64,000 nucleotides of DNA, taken from assembly GCF_003206615.1 (NCBI RefSeq), contig NZ_PZJW01000002.1:561966-625965 (forward strand), read 5' to 3'. The position numbers were made by a program, and so were the translations under genes. The notes below the pieces were generated by a model, which saw nothing but the letters and a program-made list of their open reading frames with translations, made no database searches and was not told the DNA's origin. Positions 18,338-25,343 of this stretch are shown here, one piece after another. How positions within the stretch are numbered: position 1 is the first letter of the stretch; each line of letters starts with the position of its first letter. Origin of the DNA: Salinicola acroporae. Lineage in GTDB: Bacteria > Pseudomonadota > Gammaproteobacteria > Pseudomonadales > Halomonadaceae.

Positions 18338-18674
18338 TTATCGTAGCACCTCGATCAATTGGGCCTTGGTCATGCCACGGCGCCCGGCGATGTCGCGTTG
18401 TTGTGCCAGTCGGTAGCGTGCCTCACGAGAGAGCCTGGCCAGTTCGCCCTTGGCGGGTGCCTTGCGGGATTTTTTCGATGCCGAGCCGTGGTCGGCCGAC
18501 TGGGCGCCCTTGTCGGGAGAACGAGCAGACGAGTAGGATTTCCGCTTCGACGAAGTGGTGCCAGGCCAATACCTGGTGAAATACGATCTCGTCGAGCGCC
18601 GCCATGATGCCGACGCCCAACAGGACGGCGGTCACCATCGTCGCGCCGGTTCGTCGCTGAACTCGCTCGCTCAT
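18338..18674 (-). pseudogene. Broken gene: DUF2243 N-terminus joined out of frame to a basic C-terminal fragment
   Basis: From ATG 18674 the frame encodes MSERVQRRTGATM and then the first membrane segment of DUF2243 proteins (GVGIMAALDEIVFHQVLAWHHF). After about 18570 the homology stops. In another frame, the last 200 bases encode a Lys/Ala-rich tail (KKSRKAPAKGELARL) ending RRGMTKAQLIEVLR with a TAA at 18338, a Rho-N-like motif typical of a different protein. The arrangement looks like a deletion that fused two genes. No function is expected. Confidence 0.6.
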
Positions 18675-18726
18675 ATCGATCCCCTCGTGCAGATGCGTCT
18701 TCATCTCTCGACGCCCATGAGGATGC

Positions 18727-18753
18727 AAAAAACCCCGGCCACTGGGGCCGGGG
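18727..18753 (-). terminator. Rho-independent terminator, minus strand
   Basis: Stem CCCCGGCC/GGCCGGGG preceded on the plus strand by six A, so T-rich on the minus strand. It may end the ars-chrA operon, whose last stop is 240 bp upstream, or an earlier transcript. The stretch 18675-18992 has no supported gene. Confidence 0.75.
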
Positions 18754-18992
18754 TTAGATCGTGGCGGTTCCTTGCCAACTTGCCATGGCGTCCTGCCATG
18801 CGTCCTTGTGAACATCGCTTCCCGCGACTCCCTCCTTGGCACTGCGTCTTCCTGACGCTGCAAGACCACCGTACGCCTCAAAGCCATCAATGAAGTTCAT
18901 GCAGGTTAAAGAAGCGCGGAAGTTATGTTTCGTTGTGTAACGCCAGCCTGATCGTTCGACCCATATCACCCAGTCACTCGTCGCTGGAACCA

Positions 18993-20183
18993 TCAGCCCG
19001 ATACGAGACTGCCCACGGGAAGCGCGATCACAACCAGCCACGCCGGCCAGCGCCATACCGTCAGCAGCAGGAAGCCGGCCAGCGCCAGCGCGAAATCGGC
19101 CGGCTCGACAACGGCGCCTTGCCAGATCGGGGCGTACAGCGCGGCCCCCAGTATGCCGACCACCGCCGCGTTCGTGCCTTGGATCAGCCGCTGCGCGGTC
19201 GACGAGGCGCGCAACCGGTCCCAGTGCGGGAGGACGCCCACCAGCAACAGCATGCCCGGTAGAAAAATCATGATCGTCGCCACTGCCGCCAGCAACCAGC
19301 CTTGAGCGCCGGGCGCCATCGCCGCACCCAGATAGGAAGCGAAGGTAAATAACGGACCCGGCACGGCCTGCGCGACTCCGTAACCGGTCAGGAAGGTGCT
19401 CTCCGAGATCCAACCGGGGTCGACCACCTCGGCCTGCAGCAGCGGCAGCACGACATGCCCGCCACCGAAGACGAGCGCTCCGGCCCGGTAGAACGCGTCC
19501 ATGACCGCGACGACCTCGCTTCCCCCCACCGATGCCGCCAGCGGCAGCAGCAGAAGGAGCAGGAAGAACAGGACAAGCGCGAATCGGCTCCAGCGCCCGG
19601 AGAGCTCGAGGCGATCGGATGGGGTCGTCGTTTCCGGCCGGCAGCGCCAGACGCCAATAGCGGCTCCCACCGCGATGGCCCCCAACTGGCCTGTCATGCC
19701 GCCGATGAAGACGGCCATGAATACGGCGATCAGGGCGATCCCGGCCCGCCGCCGGTCGGGACACAGCTTCCCGGCCATCCCCCAGACGGCGTTGGCGACC
19801 ACGGCGACGGCCACCAGCTTGAGACCATGAATCAGGGACTGGCCGACATCGCCCCCCAGCGCCGACGCGCCGGAGGCGAACAGCACCAGCACGATGGCCG
19901 AGGGCAACGTGAACGCAAACCAGGCAGCGAGCGCGCCGGGTAGGCCACCCCGCCGCAGGCCGATCGCAAAGCCGACCTGGCTGCTGGCGGGACCGGGCAG
20001 GAACTGGCAAAGCGCGACGAGATCGGCGAAATCCGGCTCGGAAAGCCACTTCCGACGCACCACGAAAGCCTCGCGGAAATACCCCAGATGCGCGATGGGG
20101 CCGCCGAAGGAGGTCAGCCCGAGCAGCAGAAACGCCCGAAATATCTCACCATAGCGGGAGGGGGACTGCCGGATCCCGGTCAT
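18993..20183 (-). CDS. chrA: Chromate transporter
   Basis: ChrA is an inner-membrane exporter that lowers cytoplasmic chromate. This 396-residue long-chain member has two homologous CHR halves. The first contains LTSFGGPIAHLGYF and LCQFLPGPASSQVGFAIG; the second contains FGGGHVVLPLL and GVAQAVPGPLFTFASYLGA, each the expected signature, with about ten membrane segments. It lies 42 bp after arsB on the same strand and is probably the last gene of the arsRCHB operon, an unusual but logical joint oxyanion-resistance unit. Confidence 0.93.
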   Translation of the reverse strand: MTGIRQSPSRYGEIFRAFLLLGLTSFGGPIAHLGYFREAFVVRRKWLSEPDFADLVALCQFLPGPASSQVGFAIGLRRGGLPGALAAWFAFTLPSAIVLVLFASGASALGGDVGQSLIHGLKLVAVAVVANAVWGMAGKLCPDRRRAGIALIAVFMAVFIGGMTGQLGAIAVGAAIGVWRCRPETTTPSDRLELSGRWSRFALVLFFLLLLLLPLAASVGGSEVVAVMDAFYRAGALVFGGGHVVLPLLQAEVVDPGWISESTFLTGYGVAQAVPGPLFTFASYLGAAMAPGAQGWLLAAVATIMIFLPGMLLLVGVLPHWDRLRASSTAQRLIQGTNAAVVGILGAALYAPIWQGAVVEPADFALALAGFLLLTVWRWPAWLVVIALPVGSLVSG

Positions 20184-20225
20184 GCCGACACTCCTTGTTC
20201 GCGGCGACCTTTATTACCGCTCACC

Positions 20226-21536
20226 TTACGGTGTGGAAATGACAGGCAGCCACAGCGCCAGCGCGACGAGCGTCGCCAGCAGTACCGGCGGGGTGATCAA
20301 CAGGCCGATCTTCATGTACTGCCCCCAGCCGATCTTGTAACCCTTGCCGGCCAGCACATGCAGCCACAGCAGCGTCGCCAGGCTGCCGATGGGCGTGAAC
20401 TTCGGCCCCAGGTCGTTGCCGATCACATTGGCGTAGACCATCAGCTCCTGGGTCACCGCCGGCACCTGGGCCCGGTCGATGGCCAGCGCCCCCACCAGCG
20501 TCGACGGCAGGTTGTTCATGATCGAGGCGACGATGGCGGAGAGAAAGCCGGTGCCGATGGTAGCGATGAAGTCGCCCTGCCCGGCCAGCCACTGCAGCGC
20601 CCGGGCGCCATAGTCGGTCAGGCCCGCGTTGCCCAGCCCGTAGACCACCAGATACATGCCGATGGAGAACAGCACGATCTGCCACGGCGCGCCCTTGAGC
20701 GCCGCGGTGACCGACACGGCGGCGCCCTTGCCGCCCCGCCACCAGCGACCGGCGATCGCCATCAGCACGATGGCCGCGGCACCGGTCACGAAGGCGATGG
20801 GGACACCCAGCGGCGCGGTGACGAAGTAGGCGACGAGCAGAACTGCCAGCAGCGGAAACGCGGTGCGGAAAATCAGCGGATCCTGGATCACCGAGCGCGG
20901 GGCATCGAGTTCCTCGACCGAGTAGCGCTTGGGGATCCGACGGCCGAAGGCGATCCAGAGCACGCCCAGGGTCGCCGCCAGCGAAACCAGGTTGACCGGC
21001 ACCATGACTGCCGCGTAGCGGTCGAAGCCGATGTCGAAGTAGTTGGCGCTGACGATATTGACCAGGTTGGAGATGATCAGCGGCAGGCTGGTGGAATCGG
21101 CGACGAAGCCGGTGGCGATGATGAACGCCAGCGCCGCCGGTGGCGAGAAGTCCAGCCGCAACAGGATCGCGATCACGATCGGCGTCAGCAGCAGCGCCGC
21201 GCCGTCGTTGGCGAAGAGCGCCGCGATGACCGCGCCCAGCACCACCACCAGCGGGAACAGCAGATGCCCGCGGCCGTTGCCCCAGCGGGCGACATGCAGC
21301 GCCGCCCAGGCGAAGAACCCAGCCTCGTCGAGAATCAGCGAGATGACGATCAGGGCGACGAAGGTAAACGTCGCATCCCAGACGATATCCCACACCACGC
21401 CGACATCGGAGAGCCGCACCACGCCCGCCAGCAGTGCCACCAGCGCCCCGCCGAGGGCGCTCCAGCCGATTCCCAGACCCTTGGGCTGCCAGATCACCAG
21501 GATCAGGGTGACGACGAAAATAGCCAGTGCCAGCAT
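20226..21536 (-). CDS. arsB: Arsenite efflux membrane protein
   Basis: This 436-residue ArsB-type (12-TM, ArsB/NhaD superfamily) permease exports arsenite and antimonite across the inner membrane. Typical segments are present: FANDGAALLLTPIVIA, STSLPLIISNLVNIVSANYF and YANVIGNDLGPKFTPIGSLATLLWLH. Length fits ArsB (about 430), not Acr3. It is preceded by arsH and followed by chrA on the same strand. No arsA gene is nearby, so transport is presumably driven by the proton gradient. Confidence 0.95.
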   Translation of the reverse strand: MLALAIFVVTLILVIWQPKGLGIGWSALGGALVALLAGVVRLSDVGVVWDIVWDATFTFVALIVISLILDEAGFFAWAALHVARWGNGRGHLLFPLVVVLGAVIAALFANDGAALLLTPIVIAILLRLDFSPPAALAFIIATGFVADSTSLPLIISNLVNIVSANYFDIGFDRYAAVMVPVNLVSLAATLGVLWIAFGRRIPKRYSVEELDAPRSVIQDPLIFRTAFPLLAVLLVAYFVTAPLGVPIAFVTGAAAIVLMAIAGRWWRGGKGAAVSVTAALKGAPWQIVLFSIGMYLVVYGLGNAGLTDYGARALQWLAGQGDFIATIGTGFLSAIVASIMNNLPSTLVGALAIDRAQVPAVTQELMVYANVIGNDLGPKFTPIGSLATLLWLHVLAGKGYKIGWGQYMKIGLLITPPVLLATLVALALWLPVISTP

Positions 21537-21591
21537 CGAATGCCCCTGCGTTCAGTGAGTACTTTCTAGCAATTACGTTTAGCGAGCACTT

Positions 21592-22359
21592 TCAGTGAGT
21601 GCCCTGATTGACGCGACGCGAGAGTTCGTCTGCGCTCTCGACCCGCTCGGAATAGCGATCGGTAAGATAGGCCGAGCGCCCCCGCGTCAGCCAGGTGAAC
21701 TTCACCAGTTCCTCGCAGACATCGACGACTCTCATGTAGAGCGGCGAGGGTTTCATCCGTCCGGCGTCGTCGAACTCGGTGAATGCCTTGGGTACGGAGG
21801 ACTGGTTGGGGATGGTGATCATCCGCATCCAGCGCCCCAGGATTCTCAGTTGGTTGACCGCATTGAAGCTCTGGCTGCCGCCGGAGACTTCCATCACCGC
21901 CAGCGTCTTGCCCTGGGTCGGGCGCACGCCACCCAGCGACAGCGGAATCCAGTCGATCTGGGCCTTCATGACCCCGGTCATGGCGCCATGACGCTCCGGA
22001 CTGACCCACAGCATACCGTCGGACCACTCGGCGAGATCACGCAGCTCCCGTACCTTGGGGTGCTCCGCCTCGGCATCGTCCGGCAGCGGCAGACCGGACG
22101 GATTGAAGGTTCTCACCTCACAGCCATACCAGCGCAGCAGCCGGCCCGCCTCCTCGGATGCCAGCCGCGAAAAGGCGCGCTCGCGCAGCGAACCATAGAG
22201 CACCAGGATCCTTGGCGGATGGCGCGGCGCGTCGGCGCCCACCAGCGCCTCGACATCGATCGGCTGCAACTTCTCCGGATCGATATTGGGCAGGTCGTCG
22301 AGATCGACAGAATCACTCATTTCACGCCCGCCGCTGGCACGCCTATTGCCGTCACTCAT
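21592..22359 (-). CDS. arsH: NADPH-dependent FMN reductase, organoarsenical oxidase
   Basis: ArsH is a flavodoxin-fold enzyme that oxidises trivalent methylated or aromatic arsenicals and reduces other acceptors. Signatures are [18 protein letters not shown] (FMN phosphate loop), [24 protein letters not shown] and [20 protein letters not shown]. The start at 22359 was chosen because this ATG overlaps the end of arsC (ATGAGTGA), allowing translational coupling; an in-frame ATG at 22320 is a possible alternative. Product about 255 residues, near the family norm. Confidence 0.94.
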   Translation of the reverse strand: MSDGNRRASGGREMSDSVDLDDLPNIDPEKLQPIDVEALVGADAPRHPPRILVLYGSLRERAFSRLASEEAGRLLRWYGCEVRTFNPSGLPLPDDAEAEHPKVRELRDLAEWSDGMLWVSPERHGAMTGVMKAQIDWIPLSLGGVRPTQGKTLAVMEVSGGSQSFNAVNQLRILGRWMRMITIPNQSSVPKAFTEFDDAGRMKPSPLYMRVVDVCEELVKFTWLTRGRSAYLTDRYSERVESADELSRRVNQGTH

Positions 22360-22768
22360 GCCCGGCCCCATCGGCCCGCACCACTTCGCCGTCTTCCTTG
22401 GTGAACGTCGCCACCGGGTCGGCCAGCAGCGCCAGCACGAGCTCCGAAGGCCGGCACAGTCGGGCGCCCTTGTCGGTGACCACGATCGGCCGGTTGATCA
22501 GGATCGGGTGTGCCATCATCGCGTCGATCAACCGGTCATCGCTCAGGGCCGGATCGTCGAGGCCGAGTTCCTCGAACGGCGTGCCCTTGCGGCGCAGCAG
22601 CTCTCGCGGCGTGATGCCCATCATCGCGATCAGCTCGACCAGGCGCTCGCGAGTGGGCGGCGTGTTCAGGTATTCGATCACGTCCGGCGTCTCGCCGGAG
22701 GCCTCGATCATCGCCAGCGTGTTGCGCGACGTACCACAGGCGGGGTTGTGATAGATCAACGTCTTCAT
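22352..22768 (-). CDS. arsC: Arsenate reductase, glutaredoxin-coupled
   Basis: ArsC (the plasmid R773 type) reduces arsenate to arsenite in the cytoplasm using glutathione and glutaredoxin. The 138-residue product begins [18 protein letters not shown], with the catalytic cysteine at residue 11. Further family features are [22 protein letters not shown] and a conserved Arg after it. GAGG precedes the ATG at 22768; the longer open frame was rejected because it overlaps arsR and adds a non-homologous leader. Second gene of the ars operon. Confidence 0.96.
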   Translation of the reverse strand: MKTLIYHNPACGTSRNTLAMIEASGETPDVIEYLNTPPTRERLVELIAMMGITPRELLRRKGTPFEELGLDDPALSDDRLIDAMMAHPILINRPIVVTDKGARLCRPSELVLALLADPVATFTKEDGEVVRADGAGHE

Positions 22769-22775
22769 GGCGCCC

Positions 22776-23126
22776 TCACGATTTGTCTTCGGCATTCCCG
22801 TCATCGGGGGAACAGTTCAGAAAAGGTTCACAGGCCTCCGGGTGCCCGGCGCAGCAATCGCGAACCAGGAACCGGATCGTCTCGCTCATGTGAGAGAGAT
22901 TGGCGCGGTAGATGATCGACCGGCTCTGCCGCCGGGAAACGACCCACCCCGCCCGCGCCAGCACCGAGAGATGGGCGGACAGGGTGTTGTGAGGCACGCT
23001 GAGCTGACGCGCGATCTCGCCGGCGGGAAGCCCCTCGGGTTCATGGCTCACCAGCAGCCGGTAGGTCTCGAGCCTCGTCTCCTGGGACAGGGCGGCGAAA
23101 CTGTCGATAGCGTTCTTTATTTCCAT
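22776..23126 (-). CDS. arsR: Arsenic-responsive repressor
   Basis: This 116-residue winged-helix repressor is the first gene of the ars operon. The DNA-binding region contains EIARQLSVPHNTLSAHLSVL and the wing SRRQSRSIIYR. The metalloid-binding ELCVCDL motif of R773 ArsR is absent; instead Cys91, Cys92, Cys99 and Cys105 lie in the C-terminal part (DCCAGHPEAC), the arrangement known from the Acidithiobacillus ferrooxidans type. On binding As(III) or Sb(III) it should leave the operator and turn on arsCHB-chrA. Confidence 0.94.
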   Translation of the reverse strand: MEIKNAIDSFAALSQETRLETYRLLVSHEPEGLPAGEIARQLSVPHNTLSAHLSVLARAGWVVSRRQSRSIIYRANLSHMSETIRFLVRDCCAGHPEACEPFLNCSPDDGNAEDKS

Positions 23127-23161
23127 ATGTCCAGAATATAAGACACATTGAAGCCTGACAA
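23127..23161 (-). promoter_or_regulatory. ars operon promoter with overlapping dyad; possibly leaderless
   Basis: On the minus strand TTGTCA (23156-23161), 17 bases, then TATTCT (23133-23138). The expected transcription start falls on the A of the arsR ATG (23126), and no ribosome site is present, so a leaderless mRNA is likely if this start is right. TGTC...GACA half-sites flank the -10 region and may be the ArsR operator. Confidence 0.5.
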
Positions 23162-23220
23162 CGACCTTTGAAAAAGATCGAGGAGGGAGAGGTTCCTCGG
23201 GAGCCTCTCCCCGCGCCGCC

Positions 23221-23556
23221 TCAGCCGCTCTTGTCGTTCAACTGGCCATAGTAGACGGGTCGGCAGAGACAGAAGACTGGCGCCCCTGTTGCCTCGACGG
23301 CCGTGACGAAGCGCTCCGCCGTCTCCTCGTCCATCGCGTACATCAGCTCGATGGGCTGGTCGGCCAGATCGAAGAAATGGGCGGAGTGCAGCTTGCCGTC
23401 CGCCCCGGTCCCCTCGACGTCGCTGCGCTGGGTCATCCGGCCGAGATCCAGACTTTCCGCCGTCTCGATGATCCAGTCATAGACGCGCTTGCCCTCGTGC
23501 CGACGCGACTCCGGCACGATGAATATCACTTCATAGCCGCTCTTGAGCCGATTCAT
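23221..23556 (-). CDS. DUF190 family protein
   Basis: This 111-residue cytoplasmic protein belongs to the DUF190 family, ferredoxin-like and PII-like small proteins that commonly accompany crcB. Seen: [20 protein letters not shown] near the N-terminus, [17 protein letters not shown] and an ending with [12 protein letters not shown]. Its ATG overlaps the stop of crcB by four bases (ATGA, 23553-23556), so the two are co-translated. It probably modulates or supports fluoride export, but its biochemical role is not known. Confidence 0.85.
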   Translation of the reverse strand: MNRLKSGYEVIFIVPESRRHEGKRVYDWIIETAESLDLGRMTQRSDVEGTGADGKLHSAHFFDLADQPIELMYAMDEETAERFVTAVEATGAPVFCLCRPVYYGQLNDKSG

Positions 23557-23954
23557 GACTGTGATCCTCCCAGCAGGTTCTGGATGACGCCGTAGGTCAG
23601 AAAACCCAGGCCGGTCATGACCAGCGAGCCCAGCACGTGAACGCCGATGCCCAGCAGCGCCATGCCGTAGCGCCCCGCCTGGATGTTGCCGAACATCTCG
23701 GCGGAGAAGGTGGAAAACGTGGTCAGCGCGCCCAGGAAGCCGGTGATCACGAACAATCGGACCTCCGGCGACAGGGACGGCAGTTGCGCGAAAAGCGCGA
23801 TGCCGATGCCGATCAGCCACGCGCCCAACAGGTTCGCCACCAGCGTACCGGGCGGAATCGCCGGAAACAGGGCGTTGAGCCAGACGCCCAACAGCCATCG
23901 CAGATTCGCGCCAATCGCGGCACCGGCCCCGATCGACAATACGGACAACCACAT
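23553..23954 (-). CDS. crcB: Fluoride channel (Fluc)
   Basis: CrcB/Fluc proteins are small dual-topology dimeric channels that release fluoride from the cytoplasm. The 133-residue product has four membrane segments and the family motifs [25 protein letters not shown] and [15 protein letters not shown] (the polar track and Phe box). The ATG at 23954 gives the normal length. A fluoride riboswitch lies about 110 bp upstream, which independently supports the assignment. DUF190 follows in the same transcript. Confidence 0.96.
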   Translation of the reverse strand: MWLSVLSIGAGAAIGANLRWLLGVWLNALFPAIPPGTLVANLLGAWLIGIGIALFAQLPSLSPEVRLFVITGFLGALTTFSTFSAEMFGNIQAGRYGMALLGIGVHVLGSLVMTGLGFLTYGVIQNLLGGSQS

Positions 23955-24062
23955 ACCTGACGTCCTCGATAGATCCTTTTGATGGAATGATCCGCTCGAG
24001 GAGGCGAGCCAGCAAGGAAGGAAATACGGACACCTGCTGACACGCCTCGACCGAAGCGCCTC

Positions 24063-24135
24063 GCAGGCATCATTAACCGATAGACGGTGGTTCGAGCGAC
24101 CGGGAAAACCGCTCGGGAGGAATGCCATCTCCCAC
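24063..24135 (-). promoter_or_regulatory. Fluoride riboswitch (crcB motif)
   Basis: On the minus strand the leader of crcB contains GGGAGATGGCATTCCTCCC, then an AGCGG...CCG helix, and TTAATGATGCCTGC. These are the two conserved segments of the crcB aptamer (GAUGGcauuCC and the UGAUGAUGCCU pseudoknot strand), in the right order and spacing. It should turn on crcB and the DUF190 gene when fluoride binds. Base-level ends are approximate. Confidence 0.85.
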
Positions 24136-24223
24136 GCCGAGACCTTAGCACCGAACGCGCCGGCCGCGCCACTGGCAGTCCGGTACGCCACGCTGCCCTA
24201 TTGATGCGTAGAGTGGCGCCCTC

Positions 24224-25138
24224 TCACTCCCACGCCGCGCCTTCCAGGGCGTCGAGCGGAATCTTCAGATAGCGTTTGCCGTTGCTCTCCGGCTCGGGAA
24301 GTCGTCCGCCGAGGATATTGACCTGCAGCGCATGCAGGATCAGCTTCGGCATCGGCAATTCGCGGTCGCGACGATGACGCAGCTCGACGTACTCGGCCTC
24401 GCTACTGTCATCGAGTCGGTGCTTGTTGGTCTCGCGCTGCTCCTGCACCGTGCTTTCCCACTGCGGTTCGCGGCCGTCGGGCATGTAGTCGTGACCGGTG
24501 AATAACCGGGTCTCGTCGGACAGCGCCAGGATCGCCTGGATCGAGTGCCACAACTGATGAGCGCTTCCGCCGGGAAAGTCGGCGCGGGCGGTGCCGAAGT
24601 CGGGCTGAAACAGGGTGTCGTGAACGAAGGCCGCATCGCCGATCAGGTAGGTGATCGAGGCCGGCGTATGACCCGGTGAGAGCATTACGCGACAGTCGAG
24701 TTCGCCCAGCTTGAAGGTGTCCCCGTCATCGAACAGATGATCCCACTGGCTGCCGTCGTCCTTCAGATCCGGCCAGTTGTAGATTGCCTTCCATAGCGCC
24801 TGCACCCGGATCACCGGCTGGCCGATAGCGGTAGGCGCACCGGTTTTCTCGTGCAGATATCGGGCAGCGGAGAAGTGATCCGCGTGGGGATGGGTATCCA
24901 GAACCCAGTCGACCTTAAGTCTTTTGCGCTCGACATAGGCCAGCAGCTCATCGGCCTGGAACGTCGTCGTGGCGCCGGACTTCTCATCGTAGTCGAGCAC
25001 GGGGTCGATGATCGCGCAATGGCTTGTGAGTGGGTCGCTGACGACATACTGGATGCTGAAGGTGCGGGGATCGAAAAAGCCGGCGACATCAGGGCGGGCT
25101 CCGTTTGCATCACCCCGAGAGAGAGCGAAGGTCTTCAT
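24224..25138 (-). CDS. MBL-fold metallo-hydrolase (Blh / persulfide-dioxygenase-like)
   Basis: This 304-residue metallo-beta-lactamase-fold protein has the metal motif HPHADH (in LDTHPHADHFSAARYLHEKTGA), a later His in SPGHTPASITY, Asp in VHDTLF and His in FTGHDY. The layout resembles Blh and ETHE1-like sulfur dioxygenases that oxidise glutathione persulfide, and glyoxalase-II relatives. A palindromic site lies about 47 bp upstream, as expected for a BigR/ArsR-type repressor target, though no such regulator is adjacent. The substrate is inferred only. Confidence 0.85.
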   Translation of the reverse strand: MKTFALSRGDANGARPDVAGFFDPRTFSIQYVVSDPLTSHCAIIDPVLDYDEKSGATTTFQADELLAYVERKRLKVDWVLDTHPHADHFSAARYLHEKTGAPTAIGQPVIRVQALWKAIYNWPDLKDDGSQWDHLFDDGDTFKLGELDCRVMLSPGHTPASITYLIGDAAFVHDTLFQPDFGTARADFPGGSAHQLWHSIQAILALSDETRLFTGHDYMPDGREPQWESTVQEQRETNKHRLDDSSEAEYVELRHRRDRELPMPKLILHALQVNILGGRLPEPESNGKRYLKIPLDALEGAAWE

Positions 25139-25184
25139 GACGACTCCTTGGGAAAGCCTACCCCTAGCGTAACGCCTGTACAGT

Positions 25185-25196
25185 TATAACGTTATA
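25185..25196. promoter_or_regulatory. Candidate operator palindrome
   Basis: The perfect 12-bp palindrome TATAACGTTATA lies about 47 bp ahead of the MBL-fold hydrolase start, a common place for a repressor site. The binding protein is unknown. Confidence 0.4.
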
Positions 25197-25266
25197 TCGA
25201 TTTCTGACATCAAGACCCGTTTGGCGCCTGCGGTTATGCCTCCTGGGTATCATCGCTCTCGAGGCC

Positions 25267-25295
25267 AAAAAAACGGCACCGGTGTCGCCGGTGCC
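25267..25295 (-). terminator. Terminator of the tripartite transporter operon
   Basis: Stem GGCACCGG/CCGGTGCC with seven T on the minus strand, about 50 bp after the stop of the tctA-tctB gene. Confidence 0.88.
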
Positions 25296-25343
25296 ATCCT
25301 GGTTTTGGTGGTGTTGTCCTTCAGTCTCCCTACGAGCGACAGC

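Noticed and set aside
20088..21569. Long plus-strand open frame opposite arsB
   Set aside because: Antisense shadow of a clear ArsB gene; composition is Arg/Gln/Asp-rich repeats typical of reverse-strand frames in GC-rich DNA.
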